Of a stretch of 64,000 nt of DNA, positions 40,718 to 50,689 are shown one piece after another (positions within the stretch are counted from its first letter, which is position 1; the number at the start of each line of letters is the position of its first letter). Below the pieces are notes generated by a model. The model was not told where the DNA came from. It ran no database searches and saw only the letters and a program-made list of their open reading frames with translations. Made by a program: the position numbers and the translations under genes. This stretch comes from Aspidiotus rigidus (taxonomy: Eukaryota > Arthropoda > Insecta > Hemiptera > Diaspididae): contig JAVHKY010000013.1 in assembly GCA_035079385.1 (NCBI GenBank), positions 2,294,001 through 2,358,000 on the forward strand. Direction: 5' to 3'.

Positions 40718-41275
40718 TTGAGGTTGTTCGATTATATTATTGAACGTATTTTTTCGATCTATTTCTACGCTCAAAATTTTGAAAATTTTACTGCAGTCGT
40801 TGAAGCACTAGAAGATGACTCCATTCACACCCAAAAGTTGAAATCATTACTTCGGTCATCGGATACATTACCATCTCAGCTTGCCTTCATCAATGCTCAC
40901 GTCGCGTTCCTCCCCGAAATTATTACTTCGCTCGAAACGAGGACTTTCCTTAAGTAGCCAAATTGATTACGTAGAAGAGGTTCGCACCAAAATAACTACA
41001 ATCCCTGGGTCACGGGGATCAACTTTGCAACTTAAGACAAATGACGTATTCACAAAGAATCCTGGCTACTGTACGCTGCGAGAACTAAATCATGCCCTCA
41101 TACATGGACATTCTACGCCATCAAGCCTTCCTGTGATCCGGCCATTTTAAGCGCATTCACCTTTGTCCACTGACATCTATCGACGTTGAGAGGTCATTCT
41201 CTGAGTACAAACTGTTATTATCCGATAGACGACTTACTTTGTCGCCTTTCCGCTTTTCAGCTTCCACCGCGTGCT
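40718..41275 (+). pseudogene. Decayed hAT transposase, C-terminal half
   Basis: Three blocks in different frames match the intact hAT transposase at 43723-45047. Block 1 (40760-40950, LPSQLAFINAHVAFLPEII) aligns with LPTDLAFIKSYVSFLPQVI. Block 2 (40955-41110, VRTKITTIPGSRGSTLQLK) aligns with VRSKLQLIPGSKGTVLRTK. Block 3 (41165-41255, PLTSIDVERSFSEYKLLLSD) aligns with the dimerisation domain. At least one frameshift separates the first two blocks, so it cannot make a transposase. It belongs to the same family as the intact copy but is clearly older. Confidence 0.85.
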
Positions 41276-41279
41276 GTCT

Positions 41280-41740
41280 ATAGCGAGAGCTAACTCTCCC
41301 AGTCGTAAGCCCCCTCGCCACGGCAAGACTTGAAGACACACCAGTTCCAAGACACAATTGTGTCCCCGCCAATGTGCCCCCCGGAGGGAGAAAAAGTTCA
41401 TGATACCGCCTGAAGTCTTGGGGAACGGCTGAACTGTCACCTTGGAGCACCTGTGAGACGCCCCCTTCTGCAGCTCACTGCCAGACTGCAGGGGAGGCTA
41501 AGTCATATGTTCATGGTGCAATGGGTGCTCCGCGGAGTTTTTCCTGCAAGGGAGCAGGAGTTGAAATAGAGAAGGGCGAGTAAAATCCTTCAGTTGACAC
41601 TGCGTGGCATATAGCGATGTACGTGTCGGAAGGCGACTCCCTGCTTAGGTGCAGAACCCTGTCTTGATAGCCGTGAAATATAAGAGGAAGAGAGATAGTA
41701 AAGTCTGCGAGCAGGTTGCAGTGACCCTGCCTTAAGTCGG
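41280..41740. other. GC-richer unclassified stretch
   Basis: About 460 bp of noticeably higher GC than the neighbours, between a dead hAT and a dead Ty3 fragment. Frames on the minus strand (41157-41450, 41511-41747) lack motifs. It could be an untranslated or gag part of the Ty3 fragment. Confidence 0.35.
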
Positions 41741-41752
41741 CAGCCATGAAAT

Positions 41753-42690
41753 TTGGAAACTGTCCAGCTATCTATCAAGATTTCCTCAATGGTAATAACT
41801 GGAAAATTTATCCTTGCTGATATCGAGGATGACTGTATTCTGGGCCTTGATTTAATGCGAAAGTATGGGTTGATTATTGATCTGAAGCATGACCTTTTAA
41901 GAGGTCTCTGTGGAGATATGTCGCTTTATGAGTTGGAAGCCAAGGATCGTCTCCTCCAGACCAAAGTTGAGGAAGAACTAAGCACTGTAGTCAATGAAGT
42001 GAAGAAAGATTTAGATTGTGAAACTATGTCAAGTTTCAATAAATTTTTGAAAGGTTACCAGAGCATTTTTTCCAAAGGTGAAAATGACTTAGGGAGGACT
42101 TCTATAGTTCAGAATCGCATAAACACTGGAGACGCAGCTCCAATCAGGCAGCGACCCAGAAGAATGCCGTTTGCCAAGGAAGCAGAGATGAAACGTCAAC
42201 TGGAAGAGATGCTGAAACCAGGAGTTACAGAACCTTCCTCTAGTCCATGGGCTTCGCCAGTAACACTAGCACCAAAGAAAGATGGAACTTTAAGGTTCTG
42301 CGTTGGCTTCCGGAAGCTTAATGATGTTACTGTCAAAGACAGCTATCCCCTGCCACGAAAGGATGATCTTTTTGACATCTTAATAGGAGCAGAATGGTTT
42401 TCAGTAATCGATATGAAGAGTGGTTTCTGGCAAGTGGAGATGCATCCAGATGATAAGGAGAAGACCGCATTTTGTACCACTGGAGGAACACTAATTATGT
42501 GTGAGGTTATCGATAGGCCTCATTTTGAGTGAATAGTTTGCCTTTGAATGTGCTAGACACTAAGTATAAATCGGTTGTGTTCATAACGCACCAGCCACGT
42601 TTGAACGCCTTGTGGAAAAGGTCTTAAAAGACGTCATTGGAAAAATTTGTTTAGTCTACATGGACGTATCTGTGCTAGGATTGGTCTAAG
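41753..42690 (+). pseudogene. Degraded Ty3-type pol (protease end and RT)
   Basis: The first frame (41753-42532) contains the protease end block ILGLDLMRKYG and RT blocks SSPWASPV-LAPKKDGTLRFC and VIDMKSGFWQVEMHPDDKEK. It breaks near 42490. RT continues in another register at about 42580-42690 (NAPATFERLVEKVLKD, then VYMDV). About 90 bp of unrelated sequence interrupts it, and the catalytic YMDD has become YMDV, so the enzyme is dead. It belongs to a different Ty3 lineage from the complete element at 23911-32392. No LTRs were found. Confidence 0.88.
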
Positions 42691-42759
42691 TACTGTAAAT
42701 ATAAATACTATTATTAAACCCCCTGTGTACTTCAGTGTGACTTTTTTGTACTGACCTTA

Positions 42760-42960
42760 CAGGAAGCCAACGCCCAACTCGAAATAGAAGGCATAGAAAA
42801 TCCTTTCACAAATGAAAAACAACTAGCAAAAAGGATAGCTCTGAATTAAGCTAAGGCTGACAAGAATTTAGAACGGGTAAAGGCAGCGGAAGAGCAAAAA
42901 ATGAGTCATTATTTTCGAGCATTTCAGGGGCCGCACGATTAAGGAGTGAATACAATTTGG
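42760..42960 (+). pseudogene. Short coding remnant with an internal stop
   Basis: A lysine- and glutamate-rich frame (EANAQLEIEGIENPF..., then TAA, then AKADKNLERVKAAEE) stays in phase across one stop at about 42848. It looks like a decayed element protein, possibly a gag or coiled-coil part. Family not recognised. Confidence 0.35.
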
Positions 42961-43023
42961 GAGGGTAGAATCATTTGGGCATTTAAAATTCGCCACGACG
43001 AGTTAAAAATCCTATATAATAAT

Positions 43024-45161
43024 TAGAGCCCGGATTCGCCGGCATTTGTCACTTTTTTTCCTTAATGGGCGGGAACGTTTTAATCAAAGGTGAACACGAT
43101 TCATAGCAAGGGGGACCAGGGAAAAAATTTTTATTTTGCCGAAAATTGTCAGAATGAGAATAAATGCCGAAATTGACGAAAATGCCGGGATTGTGCCGAA
43201 ATCGTCGTTTTTGAGTAAAAATTTCCAAATCACTATCTCGTCTGTCCGCAACATCATAAATTCAACGACACGGAATGATTAGACAAGTATCTACGCACTC
43301 GTCATTGCTACATTACTGACGTGCATGAAAAGTCGAGCTTAACGACCTCAAGCAGCGATGATTAATTCCAAATAGGTGTACAGGGAGGCAGTATACGTTG
43401 AGAGTATAGCACTCTGTTTTCAGCTGAATCACGATTTGTTGTATCTCTCTGCGTTGTTTGCTGTCAAGATAAGAAAATGCCGAAGATCAAAACTTCCTTA
43501 AGCGTTGGAATGCGTCATTGGATTCGTCCTTACAACGAAACTGTTGAAATTTTGAATACGGACGGTCGGGTTATAACATGTTTGCCATGTGGGAAATCGT
43601 TGACGTGCACTAAAAAATATCACGTAGATTCTCATTGTGCTACAGGTGAGTTGTACTCCTCTCAGGTACATAAGCCTAAGGAAATAATTATGAAGTGTTG
43701 ATGGAATTTCACTCTCTTACAGCATCACATATTGCTGCCGTTAAGCGTTTCACGAGCTCCAAAGTAAAACAGTCAACGTTATCTTTTAATGGTGCATCAG
43801 CAACTGAACGAAATACTTTTTATCGGTCACTCTGTAATACTTTCCTCGCTGCCAACATCCCTTTATGGAAGCTGAATAATGTAGCATTAAAGTCGTTTTT
43901 TCAAGAATATATTCCACAACATAACATCCCTGATGAAAGTACTCTTAGGAAGAATTATGTACCCGTGCTGTACCACGAGACAATAGAAACTATTCGAAAC
44001 CGCGTTGGCGACAACTATGTCTACATCATTGTTGACGAAACTACTGATGCCCGAGGAAACTACATCGTGAACTTGATTCTAGGTGTGTTGTGCAGTGAAG
44101 GACCAGGTGACCCTTATCTCATTGCGTGTAAATGCCTGGAAAAAACGAATTCATCGACTGTATGCACTTTTGTGAACAACAAATTAATGCATTTTTACAA
44201 GGGAGTATTATTCTCGGATAAATTGTTACTTCTTGTCTCTGATGCGGCACCCTATATGATAGCTGCCGGGAAAAATCTACGTCAGTTTTATCCAGGATTA
44301 CTACACGTTACCTGTATCGCACATGGACTTCATCGTCTGTGCGAAAAACTTAGAGAATGTTTCCCCGATGTGAATGCTTTATTAAGTGCAGGTCGAAAAA
44401 TATTCTTGAAGAGTCCAGCCCGTATACAGAAGTTCAACGAAATTATGCAATGTGAACTACCTCCTGACGTGGTAATTACAAGGTGGGGTACCTGGGTCAA
44501 TGGAGCAGTCTTCTTCGCCAATAAGTTCGAAAAATTCAAGGAGGTAATCAACGAACTTCCTGAAGATTCACAACAAATGAGAAAAATGAAGCTACTTATC
44601 AAGAAGGCAACTTTACCGACCGACCTTGCATTCATAAAATCTTATGTGTCGTTCCTCCCTCAGGTTATAGAAAGCTTGGAAAAGCGAGGGTCGTCACTTG
44701 TGGAGCAGGTGCAGCACATTGAAAATGTTCGCAGTAAATTACAACTAATACCTGGCTCCAAGGGCACTGTTCTAAGAACGAAATTTGATTTTATTTTCAA
44801 TAAGAATCACGGTTTTCGACAATTACAAGAACTTGCCCGCTCATTTGATGACACTGCTTTTTTTGTATCTAGTATTTCTACTAATCCAGTTGTGCTCAGT
44901 TCGCTTACGTACGCTCCACTTACATCTGTTGATTTGGAACGCACTTTTTCTGAATTGAAAAATATATTGAGCGATAAGAGGCAAAGTCTAAAAACAGAAA
45001 CTGTAGAACATCATCTAATTGTAATGCACAACAAAAAATTTTTGTAAAATTAAAAATTGAGCAATTTTTAACTTTTTTTTTTTTTAAATGCCGAATATTG
45101 CCGAATTCTTCAATTTTGATGCCGAAAATAATTTTTTTTAGTGCCAGAAATCCGGGCTCTA
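43024..45161 (+). mobile_element. Complete hAT DNA transposon, 2,138 bp
   Basis: The ends are inverted copies of TAGAGCCCGGATT (13 bp perfect, imperfect beyond). They are flanked on both sides by the 8-bp target duplication ATAATAAT (43016-43023 and 45162-45169), the hallmark of hAT elements. Inside is one two-exon transposase gene with no stop or frameshift. Both subterminal regions carry several TGCCGAA motifs. The element appears intact and may be young; mobility cannot be judged from one copy. Confidence 0.95.
43477..45047 (+). CDS. hAT transposase with N-terminal C2H2 (BED/CGGBP1-like) finger
   Basis: Exon 43477-43645 and exon 43723-45047 join in phase across a 77-nt GT-AG intron to give 497 residues. 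The N-terminal finger is C-X2-C-X10-H-X3-H (CLPCGKSLTCTKKYHVDSH), the DNA-binding part. The RNase H-like core has the aspartates in VDETTDARG (about 161) and LLLVSDAAPY (about 230), a CIAH motif (about 254-257) and an RW motif (about 310). The C-terminal hAT dimerisation block has PLTSVDLERTFSELK with a candidate catalytic glutamate near 462. The layout resembles animal proteins related to CGGBP1 that derive from hAT transposases. The enzyme would cut and paste its own element using the terminal and subterminal repeats. All key residues are kept. Confidence 0.92.
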
Positions 45162-45169
45162 ATAATAAT

Positions 45170-46057
45170 CCTTGAATAAAACAAGAAAAACACGAAACTG
45201 CGAGTGAGACAACATCACTTCTGTGTAGGTACATGAGCAGACTATGTCGCGAATTGCGATTATTCCTTCAATGCGCCTCCCTAGGCAACTTCACCTACAT
45301 TCATAATATTGTATTTTCTGTAGCTCTGCTACTTGTAAAGATCCTACGCATTTACAAGTGTTATTATGTAGCCACCCGATCACGAATGTAAATTGGAGAC
45401 AAATAAATTATACTAACCAACCGTATTTTGTATTTACTTCGTATTCCTCCTTCCGGCCTAGCGACCACTCGTTTAGACAAGTAAGTCTGTAGTACTTTCG
45501 GAACAGACTATTCTACAATGCCAATTGGGTGAGAAGCAGAAAAGAAATTTGTAATTTTCGCGCATTTTGACAGACACTACAGTGTAAGAAGCAAACAAAA
45601 GGGAAATTCAGGAGGGTAGAATTATTTCAGTAGATAGAGTACTGTATTCAAAATTCATGATGATGAGTTGAAATTTTTTGAAATTTTTTCATCATTACTT
45701 TTTCTCTTATTTTTTCGTTCAAAAAAGTAGTTCACAAAGATTATGCGTTTCGTTTAAAGAGAAATCTGTCAATTCTAGAAATTATGATTAGGTGTTTCTT
45801 ACTTGCTTTAAATTAGTATTTTTAAACTTTTCTATGTAGGTTAAATACGAAGAAGCAATAAGAGTTTTGTAAAGCAGAAGCTTTCTCGAGATTTTGAAAA
45901 CGAAATATCTGTTACCCATTGCTGATCAATTCTGGGGTACGAAATCAAATAATGGAATCAGGATGGCCCTCAAACGATGTATTGGTCTAGCAGGTACTCG
46001 TATATTGTACATTAGGTTGAGTGGCTCAATATTATTAATCATTTCTGATTCAAGACA
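45170..46057. other. Spacer with one possible orphan exon
   Basis: Plus-strand 45874-45992 reads as an open block (FLEILKTKYLLPIADQF) between an acceptor-like AAAGCAG and a donor-like CAG-GTACTC. No partner exon was found. The phrase GGAGGGTAGAAT near 45612 also occurs at 42959 on the other side of the hAT insertion, which suggests a direct repeat of unknown kind. Confidence 0.35.
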
Positions 46058-46333
46058 TCACTTAGTGTTATCTTCGGCCGCTCTTCTTTTCATCCAATCA
46101 TAAATTGTATTCACGCTCTCATCACCACTTTTTATGCAAACTCCATCCCGAGATTCTTCATCTGGGAATCCAGCTACAAAGACAATCCAGAGAACGAAAA
46201 AAATCGATATCGAAGCCAAACAAGCAACCAACCACCTATCAGTCAACCCCTGATTCCTTCCTTCACGCTCCGACCTCTCCAATAAACGCACTAAAAAACA
46301 AATATACCCACCATCAGAGTCTGGCTCATTCAT
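46058..46333 (-). CDS. Possible small single-pass membrane protein
   Basis: A minus-strand frame from ATG 46333 encodes 91 residues. The N-terminal part is charged (RLLERSEREGR), followed by one strongly hydrophobic segment (about residues 35-56, WLVACLASISIFFVLWIVFV) and an acidic tail ending in a predicted helix. The composition is not that of random AT-rich sequence, which supports coding. No family is recognised and no poly(A) signal was confirmed. It could also be an exon of a longer gene. Confidence 0.4.
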   Translation of the reverse strand: MNEPDSDGGYICFLVRLLERSEREGRNQGLTDRWLVACLASISIFFVLWIVFVAGFPDEESRDGVCIKSGDESVNTIYDWMKRRAAEDNTK

Positions 46334-46499
46334 AAGTCTAACCTCAAATCTCACTCCAAAAAGTAGGTTCGAATTGAAAATAATAATCCCATTTTCTGAG
46401 ACACTTCAAATAGACTCATCTTGAATTCTAAAATTGAGTATATCCAATTCTCAAACAAATTGCAGATGAACCGCATTTTAAGAAAATCCATAGTTATAG

Positions 46500-46680
46500 T
46501 AATGGGAATTTTTTTTAAAATTGAGTATATCTCGAAAACTACTCACCCGATCCTCAAAAAAATTGCACACGCACATCTTCAGACACACTATAATCTTCCC
46601 AAGTTTCAAAAAAGTTCATGCAGTAGTTTTAGAGCCGTTCCGTGGACATAAAAATCTTATGAATAAATAAATAGACCTAT
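46500..46680. repeat. Possible 3' end of a dispersed element
   Basis: The segment GTTCATGCAGTAGTTTTAGAG, CCGTTCCGTGGACATAAAAA and the AATAAATAAATAGA tail resemble the 3' ends of insect non-LTR or SINE-like repeats. Similarity is to a general pattern only. Confidence 0.3.
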
Positions 46681-47380
46681 AATCCAATAAGGAAACCTAA
46701 ATTTTATTTTATTCAAAAATGAGACATTTTCTCAACATTATTTATAATTTGGAACTATATGAGAGTATAAGAATACAGAGTCGGTCGTAATAGTCAAGAT
46801 CAGTGAATAGGTCAGAATATTCAAGACGTATATTCAAACAAGCAAAACTTAATTAATATGCATTGTTAAAGCCTATAGTTTTGCATCACGTGGTTATACC
46901 AGAATCTAAAACAGCTGTTCTCTTGTTAATTTATACGCGAATGGTAGAGTCGATTTCCTACGGAGAGCAACCTTGACACGTGAATCAATTGAATGTGTGG
47001 AATTAAGCATACTACAGCTGATTTGAATGGCCAGAGATCGTATTCATTTAATACTTCAAGGAAGTCAGCAATTCGTTTTCAGTCCGTGCGCGGAAAATTT
47101 GTAAGATTTTTGACTAAAATATCGTAAGTACTGGATTATAAGTTCCTCTAAAACGCTATCCGGCATAGATAGACACTAGTAACTCAAAGGCTGCCACAAA
47201 TCTTAATCTTACCACAATGAGAAGATGCCATACCGAGAACTCTCGATCATACCAGGGTCTCGTTCCTTCTACTAAAAATTCATGTGACTGACTCAGCTTC
47301 TTACATAAGCATCGCGCAGCGTGAACAATCCTTAGGTTGTCCCTCATGATTCAGTCAAATTAAACTCAAAACGGCACACC
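46681..47380. other. Spacer, no supported gene
   Basis: A minus-strand frame at 47156-47347 (63 codons, RPWYDREFSVWHLLIV) has some non-random character but no splice or motif support. Nothing else is seen. Confidence 0.35.
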
Positions 47381-48420
47381 TCAAACAAAGCTCTAGTAAA
47401 GATTTCTGACATGTTCATATCTTTCCTGAAGTTTCCAAAATCCTACCCCCTAATTCCAAAATTTGACAGTTCACGGCATTCCCACGAGTTAGCCCCCCGG
47501 GAAGGAAACCCAGATATGATTCTGAAAATCTAGAAGTTTTGAGTCCTTGCCCCTAATTTCAAAATTTGCAAGTTCATACCAATCCAACGAGTTGCCTCCC
47601 TCCCTCCTAATAGTCATGCGTACTATATTCCTTCTGTTCCTTTGTAATGAAATGTGACGTCATCAGCCGTGACCCCGAGGCTTCCTCCAACTAGGAAATC
47701 ATCAGCTGGTAACATAATCGACCCTGACTCCGAGCCTGATTCTGAAATCTGCAAGTTCGATCCAGCTTTTCTCATCCTTGTGCTTTATAAGTGGATTAGT
47801 ATAGGCTTCAATACGGCTGTATGTTAGGATTATGTTAGGCCTGGTTTATGAAGGTTAATAGTAGGCCTAGTTTAGTTTAGTATACTAATATATTGTATAG
47901 CCCAGTACGATGAAGGCTGAGGAGTAGTCCCCTAATTCTGAAATCGGCAAGTATGACGTCATCAGGTGTGACCCGAAGCCTTAGTATAAGGGAGACTCGA
48001 GCAGTATTACTATTGGGCCCAGTACAAAGGATACGGTTGGGAGACTACAAACGGAACGAGTGGTCCCGATAATAGAAGAAATAAGGAAGAGAAAGCCTAA
48101 GCTGTGCTGATGCCGTTACAGACAGCTATGACGGGTACTGATGACGACGTCGCAGGCAGCCATTATGAGTGGTTATGACGTCACTGCTGTTGATATCCAC
48201 ACGTGAGCTAGATAGCTTAACTTACAGTTCACCACGCGATATTAATCCAAGAATGCTTCTCATACGTCAGCTAAGCCATGATTTCATCACAAAAGAGGCA
48301 CGGCCTTAAAATATAAATGAGGTCACTTACTAGCAGACATGAAATATGATCTTCATTTATTTAGCTTTGCTAGAAAATCTCTCTTGTTTTTTTGAACATT
48401 TTTTAGGAATGATCTTTTCA
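47380..48420. repeat. Family A dispersed repeat, second copy
   Basis: This copy aligns in order with 49260-50110. Shared phrases are GGCCTGGTTTATGAAGGTTA / GGCCCGGTTTCATGAAGGCT, AATAGTAGGCCTAGT, GTATGACGTCATCAG, CTTATAAGTGG and CTTAAAATATAAATGAGGTCA followed by CTAGCAGACAT. TGACGTCA occurs at 47655, 47954 and 48176. A Penelope-like fragment lies just to its right. Confidence 0.8.
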
Positions 48421-48547
48421 AGAATTCTGAAAGTTCTCTATTTGTAAAAAAGAAGCTTTTTCCCCCGAGAAGGGAACGTTCGACGAGGAACAGTTAATCC
48501 ATCGGCCGACAAGCATCCCGCTGAGTCAGCTTGCCTTCCACAAGGAG

Positions 48548-48970
48548 TTGTTGACTATAAAGCACTTGGCCAGAATGAATGAGATTAATTTGGACATTGA
48601 CCTTGTGGTTCAAAGAAAGATTATAACTAAGTGCCCCGATTCTACCGCCTTCCTTTCTCGCGATTTGAACCGAGGTAGTAGAAAGCGCTGGATCAGGTTC
48701 CCATTTTTGGGGAAGTTTTCTTCACAATTGGGTCGTATCCTCCGACCCTTTGGTCTTCGCCCCGCGTATTATAATCTCAATAATGTTAAAAGTTGATTCG
48801 TTAAGCTTAAGGACCCTGTCCCACCGGTCGAGAGGAGTGGCATTTATAAGGTGGGCCGTCCGATCAAAATAAGAATAGTTGAACATAGGAAAGCGTGGGA
48901 AAATAAGAATATGGGTGAACCAGTGTTTGCGGACCATCTAATTGCTAGTGGTCACAAGCTTTAGAGAGGG
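48548..48970 (+). pseudogene. Penelope-like element fragment (linker and GIY-YIG endonuclease)
   Basis: The frame 48548-48796 ends with LGRILRPFGLRPAYYNLNN, the linker after Penelope-like RT. In a shifted register it continues as LKDPVPPVERSGIYKV and then RPIKIRIVEHRKAWENK and FADHLIASGHK. The order matches the Penelope GIY-YIG nuclease (KD..P...SG[IV]YK, R.IK.R..EH, A.HL....H), but the cysteine pair and YVGQT segment between YK and GRP are deleted and a stop interrupts the frame. Not functional. Confidence 0.75.
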
Positions 48971-48979
48971 CTCCAAAGT

Positions 48980-49250
48980 CCTCCTCCACAGAGAAAAATC
49001 GTATTCTAATATCGAATTATCCGTCATCTGAATAGCGACGCAACGTTAATGTGCTCAACTCTCAACAGGTACATACGTGATGAGGGGTTGATTGAATTAT
49101 TTTATGAGTATGAGTCACATTGTGATGACTCACTAGTTCAGTCCTGATTTACTCGGGTCTTGCTAGATGATGGTTAACCAAAAGCGCACTAGTCTGTTTT
49201 TAATTTCTGTGACTCTCGTACAAAACTCTTCATGCTTACTCGTTTACGTA
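48980..49250. other. Spacer between the Penelope fragment and family A copy 3
   Basis: Short frames only; part may still belong to the Penelope-like fragment. Confidence 0.3.
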
Positions 49251-49259
49251 ACCCTTCCT

Positions 49260-50120
49260 TCAATATATTTTGACCCATTTCATGTCTTTCCTGAAATTTT
49301 CCGAATCTTAACCCCTAATTCCAGAACTTGCGAGTTTCACCCACCCCCGCGAGTTGTCCCTCCCTTGTACAGGAACCCTAGACATGATTCTGAAAATTTG
49401 CAGCGAGTTACGCGAGTTCTCAATCACACCACATCTGCGAGTTGCCCCTATTCTCTAATAATCCTGTACACTGTATCCCTTCTCTTTCTCTATAATAAAC
49501 TATGACGTCATCAACCAAGAACCCGAGCCTGATCCTGAAACTCGCGAGTTTGATTTGTCTTGCCTCATCCTTGTAATCTATAAGTGGGCATATGCTTTTA
49601 TACTGCTGAGGCCCGGTTTCATGAAGGCTAATAGTAGGCCTAGTATAGTTTAGTAAACCTTATCTAGTACACTATAATGGAGGCTAAAGAGTAGTGCCCT
49701 AATTCTTTAATCTGCAAGTATGACGTCATCAGCCGTGACCCGGAGGCCTAGTATAATGGAGACTTTTGAACAAGCGGAATGAGTGATCCCAAGAATAAGA
49801 GAGAGTAAGGAGGAGAGAGAGCCCAAGCTGATGACGTTCTGGAGGGCGTCATAGACAGCCGTCTTGGATGGTTATGACATCACCAAAGTTAATAACGGGC
49901 AGAACGGGTGAGCCTTCTTGAGTTAGGTAGCTTATCTAACACACCACGCCTATATTAGTCCGAGGACAGTGTGTATGTCTCTGTGAAATGAATTCACAAG
50001 CTACGTATTGACATCATCACAAAGTAGGCGGCCTTAAAATATAAATGAGGTCACTCACTATAGTAGACATAAAACATGAGATTTTTATTTATTTACCTCT
50101 GCTGGAAAATTCCTCTTTAT
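49260..50120. repeat. Family A dispersed repeat, third copy
   Basis: Same orientation and order as the copy at 47380-48420, with TGACGTCA at 49503 and 49721. The right end again reads GGCCTTAAAATATAAATGAG, then TATTTATTTACCTCTGCTGG. Confidence 0.8.
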
Positions 50121-50286
50121 TTTCTTGAAAATTTGATGTAGATTATTAGACCACAATACCCATATAATATTATGGTATCGCTAATGCACACTGAGGCCTA
50201 TACGAAAGAACCGCGATTCCTGGAGGGGGTTCGTCACATTTCCTATATGATTCTTGTGAACGTCCACTCTCACCATCTTCTTTTAA

Positions 50287-50682
50287 GCAAATTTTCGTCG
50301 GACGTTTGGCCCTCCTGCTGGGGAAGAAAGCTTTACTTTTCAAAGTAGGGAACTATCAGGGATTCTCAAAGAGATCACTTTCAACAAATTTGCGGGGAAA
50401 AAAATTCCGAATCCGTTTCAATTCCAAATTTTCTTCTGCCCGGCAAACACCAGAGTGATTCGCAATCTGATTTTATCATTATGTGAAAATTCTTACGTGG
50501 AGGAAAGGGAAAAATATAGTCAAAATATTTACGTTTTCCGTGTGGCGTAGTTTGTGAAAGAAAATGTTGAGAAAGAGTTTTTTAGCGATCCCAAAAACAA
50601 CTGCGAGATCATCGTTGATCCTATTGATACGCGAGATTCTATGTTAACCCGAAAACTATTTGAAATAATATCTTCTAAATAA
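50287..50682 (+). pseudogene. Unrecognised protein-coding remnant with one in-frame TAG
   Basis: One register reads 87 codons (through FGPPAGEESFTFQSRELSG and YSQNIYVFRVA), hits TAG at 50548-50550, then continues 43 codons (FVKENVEKEFFSDPK ... LTRKLFEIISSK) to TAA at 50680. AATAAA overlaps the final stop (50678-50683). Amino-acid composition on both sides of the TAG looks coding, so a recent pseudogene, a stop-readthrough gene, or an exon boundary at GCGTAG (acceptor-like) are all possible. A related block, RPPEGKSTTLSGGELPG, is at 63828-63900. Family not recognised. Confidence 0.5.
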
Positions 50683-50689
50683 AATATTG

